Shown: piece after piece, positions 36,045 through 48,660 of the stretch
How the letters are laid out: each line of letters starts with the position of its first letter
Position numbering within the stretch: position 1 is the stretch's first letter
Source: Anoplopoma fimbria
Lineage: Eukaryota; Chordata; Actinopteri; Perciformes; Anoplopomatidae
DNA length: 64,000 nucleotides
Assembly (NCBI RefSeq): GCF_027596085.1
Contig: NC_072456.1
Span: 23,642,218-23,706,217, forward strand
Direction: 5' to 3'
Translations under genes and position numbers: made by a program
Notes under the pieces: model-generated
Database searches by the model: none
Told to the model about the DNA's origin: nothing
Seen by the model: only the letters and a program-made list of their open reading frames with translations

Positions 36045-36320
36045 CGCTGCTTTAGGGATTGCAATGTTGGTCAGCTGGTCCAAACTTTAATGTAACGACT
36101 ACTGGATGGATTGCCATGAAACACGGAACTGAGACTTAACGTCCCCCTCGGGAGGAATTTTATTAACTCTCTCTCCTTATTAACTTTCCTCTAGGGCAAT
36201 CAGATGAAAAATGTTATTTGTCTTTTACGACATCCCGTCATCCTTAAGAATAATTTGTGTTCAGTTCCAATTTGCAAGAGTTAGCATGCTAACATGCTAA
36301 ACTAAGATGGTGAAGATGGT
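36045..36320. repeat. Dispersed repeat family R2, copy 3
   Basis: Landmarks are CGACTACTGGATGGATTGCC, ATGAAACACGGAACTGAGAC, GGGAGGAATTTTATTAACTC and, at the end, TTAGCATGCTAACATGCTAA. Same family as 8130-8478. Confidence 0.55.
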
Positions 36321-36389
36321 AAACAAAGGCGACAACCCTCAGGTTCTGAAAAGTGAAGCCAATGCTGAAGTACATTAAACCTGCATTCT

Positions 36390-36525
36390 CTAAAGGCCAT
36401 CAGTGGGCGACCTGTTTGGTTGCAAAAAGAAATACCTTAATTCTCACTTGATTTATTACCTCAGTAAACTTTGTAAACATGAGTTTATGATTTCAATCTC
36501 TAGTTTCAAGTCTTCTTCAATGCAG
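36390..36525 (-). mobile_element. Fragment of dispersed element M1 (reverse)
   Basis: CAGTGGGCGACC, TTGGTTGCAAAAAG, CACTTGATTTATTACCTCAG and TTGTAAACATGAGTTTATG follow the order of the M1 copies at 4640 and 49076. Confidence 0.6.
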
Positions 36526-36630
36526 GTCGGCCAGTAGCTGTTAAACTGAATGTGGACACAGTCCAGTCTGTCTGGGTCCTCATTGGCTCAGCAGCTCCTT
36601 CTCAGGTGGACACAGTGATGGATGAGCTGT

Positions 36631-36780
<150 letters not shown>

Positions 36781-36858
36781 TCCCACCCCCATGAACGTGA
36801 TACAAACACACCATCTGTCTGTCTGCATCCTGGTGACTTGATCATTTGTCAGTGTCCT

Positions 36859-36859
<1 letters not shown>

Positions 36860-36943
<84 letters not shown>
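36860..36943 (+). repeat. (TG)n microsatellite, 84 bp
   Basis: About 42 TG units, complementary to the CA tract at 36633-36780. Confidence 0.97.
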
Positions 36944-36945
<2 letters not shown>

Positions 36946-37102
36946 TCCTAGGTGCATCAGATGGATGTGTGTGTGTCTGGCAGTCACTGACACTGTGATT
37001 TTAATAAGATGCAGACTGATTTAACTGCACATCAGAGCAGCAGATTACCCCCGCCAATGGGCTTTTGTTATGCATCTCTTAATGTGTGTGTGAGTGTATT
37101 TG

Positions 37103-37268
37103 CGTGTGTGTGTGTGTGTGTGTGTGTTAAGGACACCCAGGCCACAGACGCATATGCTTCCCAGTGTGTAGTCTGTTTGTGAGATGATTTAATGAGCGAT
37201 GTAAGTGGATTGGATGGATTTTGGACCTTGAAGAGCTGAGATATTGGACAGGAGAGGAAAAAGACACA

Positions 37269-37301
<33 letters not shown>
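37103..37301 (+). repeat. Paired (GT)n and (CA)n tracts
   Basis: GT repeat at 37103-37127 and CA repeat at 37265-37301, again in opposite orientation with about 140 bp between. Confidence 0.9.
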
Positions 37302-37303
<2 letters not shown>

Positions 37304-37734
37304 GCAGGATGCCATTTCGGGGTATAACTAAATGCATACCAATCTAGTTTCCAACATACTATCCATCTCTCTCTTTTTTGAGCCTCCAGCCCCTCTTCCC
37401 ACAGCATATTTGGGGAAAACACGAGAGAAGATTTGATGAGTTCCCAAAACGCCAGGCAGACCTCATCCCTCCGTTAGTCTGGTGTCTGTGCGTCTGCAGT
37501 GTGGGAAACTGGATGAAGGAAGTATCTGCTGTTTTTAAGCCCATGCACAATATATTCTCATCCCATGGCTTTGTGACTTGACATGCACATCAGAGATGGA
37601 TGTGATAGATAGTTAACCTTTCTGCTCCAGGTTCATGAATCCATCATGAATCATCCTGAACGTGTTCAAGGATTGAAAACGTAATTCAAGCTGCAAGGCT
37701 CTAGAGGCCGCAATGGCTGTCGGTTGATCCACCA

Positions 37735-38335
37735 GGTTGGACTAAAACATCCAAACTATTGGATGGATATTTGTTAAAGATATTCATGTTCCCCAGAGGA
37801 TGAAGCCAGCTGTCTTTGGTGATCCTCATATTTTTCTTCCAGCTCTGACAGCTGGTTGACATTCATGGTCACTTCAGGATGAATTGTAATATCTTTGCTT
37901 ATCCCCTGACTTTTCATCTCGTGCGTGATTAGATCAAAATTCAACCTGCAAAACTAACAACCTTCCCATCAGCCTTAGCTGTACTTTGTGCTAATCGGCA
38001 GATGTTGCATACAGCCCAAACTAAATTGTGTTAACAAGTTAAACATTATCATCTGTCACTGTATTGCAAAGCTGGCAGACTTCCATCGTAGGGGAATTAT
38101 GTATTTTGAAGTGTCTCTGCACCTAAGTTAGCCACAACAGCGGATCAGGCTCACTTAAGGTGGCCTGACCTTTAAGGTGGACCAGGTTCTCTGAGGTTTG
38201 GAGGTGAAATTCAAGAGAAACGTGGCTGTCTGACCGGAAACCCTGATACATGCTAAACATCATGCTAACATTGTCGATGTGAGCATGTTAGCAAGCTGAC
38301 GTTAGCATTTAGCTTTAAGCACCACTATGGTCCAA
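37735..38335. repeat. Dispersed repeat family R2, copy 4
   Basis: The longest R2 copy. It has ACTATTGGATGGATATTTG, CACTTCAGGATGAATTGTAA, TTATCCCCTGACTTTTCATC, CAGCCTTAGCTGTACTTTGT, and a final section with GTGAGCATGTTAGCAAGCTG and TTAGCATTTAGCTTTAAGC. About 110 bp in the middle (38110-38220) looks unrelated and could be an insertion or decay. Confidence 0.55.
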
Positions 38336-39238
38336 TCCCAATTTCACCTCTAAGGCCTTAAACTGTGAACGGGGGCTGATGTCACCGTGTCAATGGTTGT
38401 GTGAGAGACTGCAAGGGTTTTAAATGGTATATCACAAACAGGTCAGAACTTTGCTGCACTCACGTTGCCTTGGCAAAACCATATGTTATGTAAAATTGTT
38501 TTGGGGCTTTTATGTTTTTCACGGCCTGATTTGAATGTCTTCCAGGTTATTGTCTTACAATATGAGCGGTCATTATCGAATCTATTCGAATTGGAACATC
38601 AGAATTTTATACTATGGTAACAGAATATTACCATATCATTGTGATGTGATACCATTAAAAGACAATAAATCATATAGCATTGACTAACCTCTCCAGCCCT
38701 CTCTGTACTTACTAAAAAACAGCATGCCTGCATGGCTGTAGGTCAAAAGCCAAGCTCTCATGAACTCGTGACACTACACATACGATAGGATCCCGCTGAT
38801 CTATAGGCTGCCACTGTATTTATTCTGATGGGGGATCTGGTGTGGGGTTGATAGTGCAGGTTTACTGACCGGTTCCTGGGCCTTTTGCCCCTGCATGATT
38901 TAGTGTCCCTGCATGGCTGACTTTGATTAACGGGCGGAGTGTTTGCAGCGTGCAGCGAAGATTTACGGCATCCCGTTCCTCCCCGGATCCCACCGACAGA
39001 CAAAAACAAGGACCGGGGAGACAGCATAGCAACGGTAAGATGGAGTGGAAATGCACAAACATACAGAGCGACAGAGAAAAGAAACATGGTAGAAGAGAGA
39101 TGATATGAGTGTGAGGGAAGTGTGGAGTGGAAAAACCTGGCAGCGCTCCCAGTGAAATATCCCCCACCCAGACATCCTGTAATTTACTGATAACATGCGT
39201 TCAACACAACTGTGTACATCTGTAAACAGTATATGTTT

Positions 39239-39240
<2 letters not shown>

Positions 39241-39293
<53 letters not shown>
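39241..39293 (+). repeat. (GT)n microsatellite
   Basis: About 26 GT units. Confidence 0.97.
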
Positions 39294-39296
<3 letters not shown>

Positions 39297-39370
39297 TGAG
39301 GAGCCAGGGGCGGTCACAGAAGAGATCATTATGTTATGTCTTCATGCTTCGTTGTGTCTCTTATGGCCTC

Positions 39371-39371
<1 letters not shown>

Positions 39372-39452
<81 letters not shown>
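39372..39452 (+). repeat. (TG)n microsatellite
   Basis: About 40 TG units, 80 bp after the previous tract and in the same orientation. Confidence 0.97.
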
Positions 39453-39454
<2 letters not shown>

Positions 39455-41204
39455 TGTGGTGTGTAAGAGGTATTGATTAAGAAACAGAGACCGTACCAAT
39501 ATATCTAAGAGTTGTCACACCCCTTGTAATTGTATCAGTCCTGCTTTAACACCCATGGACTAGCTGGATTTGAAGAATATTTAGTTATAGTCTCTGTTTA
39601 CTGTCTTTAAATCATTTTTATTACAATTTATATGATTTTTACAGCATCATTACATTAACATCCAATGTGGTTTTTTCAAACTCATCCTGCTTTGCTCTGA
39701 TTCAGAAGACAGTTTCAGTCATTAAAAAAAACTATCATTTAAATGTTGAAGTGCGGAAAAGATCATGGACTTATAGGACACAAACCTATTAAGACAAAAA
39801 TGTAAATATGCTTAGAAAAGGTTTTCAGCTTTTTTGTTGTTTTATGTCCTTGGAAAGTCAGGTTTTGGACTTTTTGTCAAAAAAGCGCAATTAAAAAAGA
39901 TGTCACCTTAGACACTGGGAGGTTATAATGAACATTTTAAAGCTTAAAGGACTAATTCAATTATTAAAGCCTAATTGATAAAAATGTATTGATTGAAACA
40001 ATAATCATCACTTGTAGCCCTGAATCATTTTACCATAAATATATGCTGTACTGAGACTGAACAGGAAAGCACACAGCATCCCTCAGACCTTTGTCTTCCA
40101 TCCTAATCCATGTAAACATATGCGTGGTCAAAGAAAGCCTTTTGTGAACCCTGAAGGTATTTCGCCACTCTGCCTTTTTCTTAAACCCTTGTGTATAATC
40201 TGTCCGAACCATTTTCCTCCTCTGTACCCTCGCCACATTTATATTCCTGGCGAAGACAAGCAGGAGGCCAAGGGGACCTTGATGTGCCCAGAACAAGTTT
40301 AACATTTGCCACTGCATAAAGTGGCTTTGCGGCCCGGCAAATGAGAGGCCTCAGACATTTGAAAATTGCCTGGCCACCCTTCCTGCACGTATAAAGCTTT
40401 CTGTCACCTCATTTTTCAGAGGAATCTCTTCTTCTCTCTCACCCTTTTTACCGCTCCCGCTCCCTTTTCTCTTTTTTCAGTACACAATCTTACTCCTTTT
40501 CCACATCCTCATCTTTCTCTCTCTTTCCATCTTTTTCTCCATGTACAATAGGATGAGCTCACCTTTTCTTTCCACAGAGAGCGAGGTAATATGTTTTACA
40601 GAAAGGAACGAGTGATCCTCCTCTTTTATAACAAGGCTGTGTTGGCTTCTGGCTGGTGGGCGCTGTATGAATAAGGGAGACCTGGGTGGCTTTCAGCTGT
40701 AAGTAATGGCTTTCTATATAGTTCTGGGCAGCCCTGAAGCCTATTCCCACTCTGCACCATCAGGGCGCTCAGCAGTGTCACCACCGCTTTAGTGTGGTGG
40801 AGCTTGGTCAGCACTGTGCTGCGTGGTACACAGTCTCTCTATTCTTCTGTCTCCCCTTTGCCATTTAAACCACCGTTTTTATTTAAAATTGAAGAATTAA
40901 AGCAGAAAAGCATCTGAATACACGCACGTAGTCCATCGCACTCCCTTAATAAATCCCCCGTGTGTGGGTTTTGGGTGTTCAACTGGGCATGCAGGCTGTG
41001 CCGCCAAACACTTCACTGTAATTGACAGCACTTTTCAGCTCCGTAGCGATAACGCTGGAACAAGCACAGTTTCATCCTTAATTTTTATCCCCTCTTCCCT
41101 CCTTCCTTTCATCCCTCCATCCCCTCCTTGCCTTACTCCTGATTAACTGCACCTTTTCATGTGAGCATGAGCGGCTCCTCATTCATGTACAACAGAGCGT
41201 ATTA

Positions 41205-41330
41205 AAAATCATTTCTATAGCACCTTTCAAAGTAACAATTACCAAGTGCTTTGCATGAAATGAAACACATCAATCAGCATGCAACAATGAGAAAATAATT
41301 ACACAATAACAATAAAATAGAAAACCAAAT
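41205..41330. repeat. Probable SINE/MIR-like fragment
   Basis: TTTCTATAGCACCTTTCAAA and CCAAGTGCTTTGCATGAAAT resemble the 'TATAGCGC/ATAGCACTT..AAGTGCTTTACA' 3' segment of fish tRNA-SINEs. Only a fragment. A related short match occurs at 48143-48200. Confidence 0.4.
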
Positions 41331-41739
41331 TCTGTGGGATAAAAGCGCTGTAAGTTAGTACAAATCGTCGACAAAAAGCATTCATGTGCATCTTGAGTTG
41401 AGATGTATGCACAGATGTGTGCACTAATGAGTCCGTGCCATGTGCACGCATGCGTGTGCATGCTCAAAGCTCAGAGGAGCATCTGCCCATGTCATTCACA
41501 CTGAAAGTGCACAAGTGCATTTGAATTCCCATAGGTATTTTGTACATTGCATATTCAATTTATTAATATAGCAGACTTCATTAAAACGCAGAGCTGATGT
41601 GAGTTCTCCTCCCTCATAACATGCTTCTTCTTCTGCCTCTCAGCAGCCTGGTCTCCATAACAGTGTGTTCAAAAACACTGGAACTGCAGTGTCAGTTATG
41701 TTTTTGACGTATTTTCTCCAGATTACTTTTGATTCTGAC

Positions 41740-42150
41740 ATATCACAAATCTAAATATAGTCCACGGAAGTCCGCAAAGACTGAAGGTCGGGGTGGATGG
41801 GTGGGTTGTAAAAAACAACAACACAGGACTTTCACCCAGGAGACAGCTGTTTGTGTCTCGTTTAAAACTAAAAGTCCACATTGATTTATTTTGATTTACA
41901 GCTGCAAATGAAATAATGTAACAAACATACTTTTATTTTAAGCCACATCATGATGTTTTACTAAACCTAACCAAGTTTCATTGTTGCCTGGATATACCCA
42001 ACAAATTCAGTTGTGTTTTAGTTTTTATCAGTTTAGAAAGTTAACCACGCGTGTAATCCGGGAGAACAAGCGTCATGTTATTGAGAACACAATTTAGTTG
42101 TATGGGAATGTCATTTTGTATGAGACAGCGTTGCTCTTGAGGAGACAACG
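41740..42150. repeat. Probable dispersed repeat
   Basis: The run ACTAAACCTAACCAAGTTTC, ATTGTTGCCTGGATATACCC and TTGTGTTTTAGTTTTTATCA resembles the 'TAAACCTAACCAAGTAGTTTTGTTGCCTAAAC' type of teleost repeat. Only one copy is present in this window, so the call rests on recognition. Confidence 0.4.
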
Positions 42151-43104
42151 CAGTGAGGAAAATGCTATTTCGTAAACGTGCACTGTTTGTGCGTGTGCAC
42201 GTGTGTGATGGAATGACACTGTCTCTGGCTCACGCTGTGTGTTTGAGCCACGTATGGTGGGCTCTGAATCTGATGGCAATTTCCTCTTTTTTATTTGGGA
42301 GCCTTGCCATATTCCCCTCACATTGGTTCTACCAGCTCCTGTTCCCTTCCAAGCGTATACATACAGCGGCAGGCCTAGCAAAGCATCAGGGGAAATCTAT
42401 GGCTGCTTAGGATTCAAGTCCCGCCCCCCCGCCTCTCACTCAGTCAGGCTTGGCATTTGAGTGGGGCTGAAATAAGCTTTGGCTTGTCTCCGTACTGTCT
42501 CTGTGTCTTTTCCACTTTGCCTTACTTCCTCTTTCTCTCAACATCCCACCACCTGTCTTCCTCTCACCTTCCCCCTCTGTCTCACATCTCTGGCCCATCT
42601 TTATTCCTCCCTCTTTACGGATAGTAATTGACTCTTTCAGGGAGTTATCAGTGACTCTCTTATGCACAGCATGTTCTGTTCTGGCCCTAAGTACCTGTTT
42701 TTTGTTTTTGTTTTTATTTAACGCCGTGGTGTCCTGCTGTTCCTCCTCATACAGGTTTTATAAGCTGGAATATAGTCGCCCACTCAGCCATTGTTTTCAT
42801 TTAAGTGCTTTTTATACTGCACGGTAACTCCCAAGCAACAAATGAAACCACCCAAGGATGATGCATGCTGTAAGACAGGTGCAAACACACAACCGACCCC
42901 GTTAGTGCAGAAAATGCAAAACAGCAAAAGCCATTTATGTGTAACACAGTGTGACAGGTTCTAAAACCTTAGTAATATCCTCCCGCAAAGGAAAACAGTC
43001 TTTTGTCACTCGAAGGGTGGCCTCATTTCTCACTCTAAGGGACTTATACACAGACACTGATGGGACTGACTCCCCCCCCTGTGAAACCAGCACTATTGTG
43101 TGTA

Positions 43105-43135
43105 TAAATAAGTGTGTGTGTGTGTGTGTGCGTGT
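43105..43135 (+). repeat. (GT)n microsatellite
   Basis: Short GT tract of about 13 units. Confidence 0.9.
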
Positions 43136-43815
43136 GCTGCAGGATCAACAGCAGTGTGCGGGGATGGAGTGACAGACAGAGGCAGCCTGAGTGATTAATG
43201 AGCCCTCTTAATAATGCACCATGGTGAGGAAAGAGTGACGGGACAATTTGAGAGAGGCAAAGAAAAAGGAAAAGGAAAGAGCGGAAGAACATTAGAGATG
43301 GCGAATCATCGATACAGACGGTGGCAGATTGGCAGCTACATTTTCCCAAATACAGATAAACAGAATGAGCTAAAAGGTGAGATTAAGATGAGATGACAGA
43401 TGGGGTTGGACCAGACTTCTCCATGGAATGATGAGGTGGGCGCTGTAAAGGCATGTGACTTTGAAATGCATCGGCTCTGTACATATTTTTAGCATATATC
43501 TGTCTTTTTGTCCACCTGTCTGTCTGTAACCCTATAGCTGTTTGTCACCCAGTCTATCTGCCACATCTACACTATCTGTGACAGGCTGGGAAGGGGAACA
43601 GTGCACTCCTCTGACATGTTGAGCTCTGGTTGGATCTTTGCAGCTGGTATTACGCAGCAGGAGTGCTCATACTGAATTTCAGTAGGAGATCACTCAGGTG
43701 CAGCTGGGGGAGTTTGGTTCTAGGACTGCATTAAAGGGTCGAATTCGATCTAAATTGACTGTTCGCAATGCCCCACCCACCTCACTGACATGTTGCTTGC
43801 TTGTCTCGCACGAAA

Positions 43816-43886
43816 TGTCAAATCACTATTCAGGGTTTATTGAACGCCTAAATGTCAAATCACTATTCAGGGTTTATTGAACGCCA
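43816..43886 (+). repeat. Exact 37-bp tandem duplication
   Basis: The segment AAATGTCAAATCACTATTCA followed by GGGTTTATTGAACGCC occurs twice in direct succession, with only one base (T) between the copies. The identity of the copies implies a very recent duplication or polymorphism. Confidence 0.95.
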
Positions 43887-44109
43887 AAGCCTATCCATGC
43901 TCTGTACGTACGATGGAAAATGCATTCTGGGTACTGTGGATGTACTGGCTATTGTGTCACAGCAGCTGAGTATGGACTCATGCGTGGGCGTGTTATGTCA
44001 GGTCTGACTCAAGTGAGCTGATGTCTTCGAGGACACTCACAGCATGTGTCCTGTCCAATGCCACGAGACACAAACACACTAACACTTTGTTCCACGGCTG
44101 CTTCATAAC

Positions 44110-44420
44110 GCAGAAACAAACAATAAGAGAAAATGGAGGGAAAGTTTTGCTAATAGTTTAGCCTAGCCTCCTGATAATCGTTGATGTAACGGCTGCTTTA
44201 CCACTCAGAAGGCTAAACTATTAGCGAGATGGAGGGAAAATGTTGCTAGTAGTTTAGCCTAGCCTCCTGCTAACCATAGACGTCATGGCTGCCTATCACT
44301 CAGAAGGCTAAACAATTAGAGAGATGGAGAGAAAATGTTGCTACTCATTTAGTCTTCTGCTAATTGTACCCTTTTTTTTAGCCCTAGTTTCTCTCCATCT
44401 CTGAAACGCCTCACAGATAT
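44110..44420. mobile_element. MITE-like element with internal tandem copies
   Basis: About 2.5 tandem units of roughly 105 bp, each reading GAAAATGTTGCTAATAGTTT, AGCCTAGCCTCCTG, ..CACTCAGAAGGCTAAAC and TATTAGCGAGATGGA. The motif TAGTTTAGCC and its complement GGCTAAACTA alternate, giving nested inverted repeats. The same outer motifs bound the element at 50625-50850, and a shared 'GATATTGTA' flank follows both. Confidence 0.6.
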
Positions 44421-45431
44421 TGTAAGACTCTCTATTTGACTGACTTTTTTAAGTTACTTTTCAGTTTAGGTAGCTGTTGCCAATGCTGCAAAGCAACTTT
44501 TTCTACAGGACAGGTATAGGCTTCCAATGATTTATGCGCCCTCACAGTTTCTCTTTACTCAACACGCTTGGTTTCTTGATCAGGTGTGTAAATGTCCGGC
44601 CATTGGGTCAACTTGAAGAGGTCCACCAATGTGGTCCTGCAGGTTAATGTTAACGTTTCTCAAGTAGCAGTCGCTGTGAGTGACTGTGCATATTCAGAGA
44701 AACTCCTATCTTCTTCAGCCATTGTTGTAAAACAAGCCAACAAAATTTGCGAGCCAGCATTAGCCAACATTTTCCTGACGTGTTATTCTGTCTCCACGAA
44801 AAAAACATCATAATGTTTACGAGAAGAAAAGTGGTCTTATATAAAGTTAGGAAGAAGATAAGCGCAGAACTGGTGACACAGACATCAAAAAGCCCAAAAT
44901 TGAACTACAAAGCTAAGCCTATTATCTTATATTTACTGTTCAGTACAGAAAGCACCGGGAAATAAAGGAGAAAGACCAATCAATAGCAGAGTAAGTTTGT
45001 TAGCGAGATGATGGGAGCAGAAAATAAAAGGGAGAAGTGTAATAGCATGGTCACAGTCGACATAGTTCTGTCCCTGAGAGAGCCCATGAGTAACTGCTAT
45101 TGAAGACCCGAAGAGAGAGAAAGACTTTAAGCTGGTACATGCAGTCTGTATTAGCACAATCTAATTTGTTTTATATGTGTTGATTTATGAAAGTTGCAGT
45201 ACAATCCTGGAAATGTCATTTAGCTTCATTTTTAATAAACCAGATTTTACTTTCTAGTGTGATATCAAGTCTGTGCTGCATCTCCTCACTAATTAGGGTT
45301 GTCCAATGAATTTGATAATGTGACTCATTTGTCAGAAATTTCCCCAATCTGTTGTAAAATAATCATATTTATTCCCCACCACAAAGCAACACAATAAAGC
45401 TGTTACAAATTTAGTTTTGTCTTAAATAAGC

Positions 45432-45989
45432 TTAATGCACTGCTACAGAAGCATTGTACAAGCAACCTAATTCAAACAGTTTACCCAAAGTAATCGCACT
45501 AAGGCTACTTTCAATCTGCAAGCAAATACGATTAGTTTCTAAAATAAGTTTTTTCCGCTCTGTTATTTGCAAGTGATCAGACTGGGTTTGTTTGTCCAGA
45601 CACCACCGACCTATCTGCATGGGTTGCTGTGGTAACGATGTAGGCGTTGTAGCTACAACGATGACCCTGCATTTCAATAATTTTGCCCCCCAAACAAACA
45701 ATGTCAAGTCGTGATGCAGAACTCCGGAATTTGTCCAGTGCGACGGAGGAGGCTGATATACTAATCGATGTTCTGTGCTGCAGTCATGGCGGGCTTCACT
45801 GTGCAGTTTGGTGCCATCCATGAAGTACTGACTGGTGGGAACATGTAGTTTTCCTCCATTGCGCTCTGTCGAGTAGTTGCACGTCATGTTGTCGTTGTGT
45901 ATCATGTTGCATGTGTCGCAAAAGACACTTTGAAATCCAATTTGAGCGGATGGACTGTTTCCCATCTGTAGAAATCCATTTGGAATCAC
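45432..45989 (-). other. 185-codon ORF of unknown status
   Basis: This is the longest ORF in the window not built from simple repeats. The product has no recognisable domain, no signal peptide and no convincing membrane segment. The flank contains GATTCCAATTTGCAAATCAT and GACTGTCTAAAATTAATCTG motifs, which I associate with a dispersed fish repeat, so it is probably a chance frame in repeat-derived DNA inside the proposed intron 1. Not called as a gene. Confidence 0.3.
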
Positions 45990-47833
45990 ATTTCATATGA
46001 CACCTCCTAATGTGATTTAGATTCCAATTTGCAAATCATATGGCTTTTTTTTTTTTGCTGTCTAGACTGTCTAAAATTAATCTGGATGCAACCTGGATAT
46101 GCCCCCAGAAATGGATCTGGGCTGGCAGTCTGAGCAAGACCACGCTTATTGAATGTGTTTTTTCTAACCCAACCTTTAAGCCAATGATTTCTGTAAGTTT
46201 CAGCATTCTCTGAGAGACTTTATGCTAGAATTCTGCTCGTGTTCTTTAGTTATTTCATCTTAATCTCAAGTGGCAGTTTGGAGTTCTAGTAACTTCTTTA
46301 TAGCTGCATTCAAGTGCTTGTAAGAAAGTAGGAAAACAAACTATTAAATCAAAAAAACTAATGGAAGGCTTATGAACATCTTCCCTCTTTGAAGCGTGAA
46401 GACTGATCTAAAGAAAGCAGATATTTAGCGGTTACCCTCAAAGGGCCAATGTTTAACCCTTGTGCAACCATGCACAATACAAAGACCCTACTTTATCATT
46501 TCTGTCCAATTGTTGATGCCCTCTAAAGTGGTGACCAGCAATTCTTTATTATAAAGGTGGAGGAAAAGAGTCTCAATGCAAACCTATAATAAATCTCCTG
46601 AATGGTCCATTATAGCAAAACCTGCCTTGTCATTCAAGTACAATACCTCACTAATAGTCTCAGTAAGATGTTAAACTGCTTATTTCAAAATGTACTCGAA
46701 AAGCATATGAAAAAAATCACTTTTATCTGTCACAAACAATCTGTAACTACACACCAAACACCCAGATACTCTTAGATGAGCTTCCATTCATCCGTGGCAC
46801 AGCAGAGGTTTTTGCTATGAGGTCGGTGTTTTTTGTCCTTGGCTTTACCTTTGAGATTTGAGTCAGAGAGACTAACGCTGCTGTAACCGACACCGGCTAT
46901 CAGTCCTGCATCTCCACTAACCCCCCAGTGATTCTCCTGCCCTCAGGCCCCGGCTCGGCCCGCCACATCTCCCCAGAGACACTACATTCATTATTTACAC
47001 ACAGGGTTTCTCGGGCCTCACTGCAGGGGCTGACCTTCCTCATTTGGTCTCACATATAGTCAGATATAAATAAATAAACTCACAGATTTTCAGTGAGTAA
47101 GGATATTTCTTCTCTCTTTTTGTTTGCTCTGGGCTGCTGTAAGCACTCAGAAAGCTACTCAGATAAAACAGAAATCACTTCCCTTGAAAAATTAAAGGGA
47201 AAACCATGTGTGTGTAAGACTTGAACAAAATCCCCAAGTTACTTCCCCTCAAAAAAACAAATCTGTCCACATAAACCTATGCTCAAATACCGTACCCGTC
47301 AACCTGTTCCTGTCAACCTGGGTTCTCAAATAGATATTCTTTTCTATATTTAATGTGACAGCGTCGACGTCGCTTTGATATTTCTTTTCTGCTTGACAGA
47401 GTTTTCAGCATGCCGTGTGCAACGAGGGAACACAGAGGTCCATCATGTTAGATTTGGTCTCTTATTGGCTTATTTGCTGTTTCTATTGTTGAAATGCATC
47501 AGTATCTTTCCCTGTTGTGTCTTGTTTTTTCACCCCCCCCCAAAATTCAAAATCTCTTATTATTCTGCACACAGCTGAGTTGGTATACTCTGTTAATCCC
47601 ACATCGCGTATCAACAAACACGCTTTTGTTTACGTGGTAAACTGGATCAGGAGTTCTCTCTTTCCAGAGATTTTGTCTCAAAACTTTGAAGGCAGCAGCT
47701 CTTTACCATAATCCAGCCTTTACAGCAATGGTGCTTTAGTAAAGAACATTTAAAGTATTTTATCACCTGGATAACTTTGACGTCGGTGCTTTGGTGTTTA
47801 GCACTGCTTTCTCCGTGTTAGTATAGATTTCAG

Positions 47834-48035
47834 TCCAAAGACATGCAGGCCAGGTGGTTTTTGAGAGCAAGGGTATAAACGGAGCATCTGCGTTTATAAA
47901 ACACTCTGGGAGAGTTGCCAGCCTACCACAGCCAGTCTGTTTTTCCCCCCCTGCCTTCTCCCCAGTGCATGCTGGGATTTGTTTAACCAGCCTGTGACCC
48001 TGAATAGAGTAAAAGGGTAAAGACAATAAATGAAT
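47834..48035 (+). mobile_element. Degenerate tRNA-SINE remnant
   Basis: CAGTCCAAAGACATGCAGG at the start is identical to the body of the SINE at 8572-8943. The end reads CGTGACCCTGAATAGAGTAA-like sequence, then AGACAATAAATGAATGAGG, resembling the tail of the same superfamily. The middle is diverged. Confidence 0.55.
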
Positions 48036-48142
48036 GAGGCCTTTTTTTTTTTTTGAAATATCATTAGGGACAATACTTGTGTGAAGTGTAAAGATTATGT
48101 CTTTGTCATTCTTGAAAAAGATTAAACACCGTGTTCACATTA

Positions 48143-48200
48143 AGTCAAGTTTATTTGTGTAGCCATTAAAAGCCTTTAATCAAAGCGGCTCTCAAAGTGC
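48143..48200. repeat. Short SINE-tail-like fragment
   Basis: TCAAGTTTATTTGTGTAGCC and CTCAAAGTGCT resemble the 3' segment of fish SINEs. Too short to assign. Confidence 0.35.
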
Positions 48201-48410
48201 TCCAGAAGACTTCATCACTCCCACATTATGAAACACTAAATTAGAATGAAGAGTGAATTGACTGCCCTCTATCCTAAGGCCCTCGCTGTGTGAAAAGAAG
48301 AAGAAGAAAAAGGAAATTGCAACCAGTGACTCATCCGAGCATGCAGTGTGTATCAGTCGAAGCCTCACAAGGGCAATGTGTTGCTTTCTTTTTTTTTTTT
48401 TTCCTCTGTG

Positions 48411-48460
48411 CACTCACATTCTCTCTCTTTCTCTCTCTCTCTTTTCATCCGTGTCTCCAG
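48411..48460 (+). promoter_or_regulatory. ncan: Splice acceptor of ncan exon 2
   Basis: A long pyrimidine tract (CT repeats from 48419 to about 48448) leads to GTGTCTCCAG at 48451-48460. It is preceded by a further run of 18 T at about 48385-48402. CAG triplets at 48464-48466 and 48467-48469 could serve as alternative acceptors within the 5' UTR without changing the protein. Confidence 0.75.
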
Positions 48461-48543
48461 GTGCAGCAGGATGCAGGGTGTACTGCCTGTGTGTGGACTG
48501 CAGCCCCTGCTGGCCCTCCTTCTGCTTCACATTGCGGGCTGTG
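48461..48543 (+). CDS. ncan: Neurocan exon 2: start codon and signal peptide
   Basis: The ATG at 48471 has A at -3. It encodes MQGVLPVCGLQP followed by LLALLLLHIAGC, a short n-region and a leucine-rich hydrophobic core typical of a secretory signal peptide, with likely cleavage near the AGC/G junction. The coding part ends with one base of a glycine codon at 48543, followed by the donor G|GTGAGT. Joining to exon 3 restores GGC GTA ACC AAC in frame, a phase-1 junction as expected for lectican modules. The product would be exported to the brain extracellular matrix. The first 10 bases are 5' UTR. The frame read through without splicing ends in intronic sequence and is rejected. Other lecticans are excluded mainly by the exon 3 sequence. 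Confidence 0.85.
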
Positions 48544-48660
48544 GTGAGTCCTCATTAAACTGTAGGCGGTCCCCGTCAACTGACCTAAGATGTTTACAGT
48601 ACATGACTTCATATAATCATGTGCACAGACCAAACTTTGACCAACCTCTGCCTGTGATCA

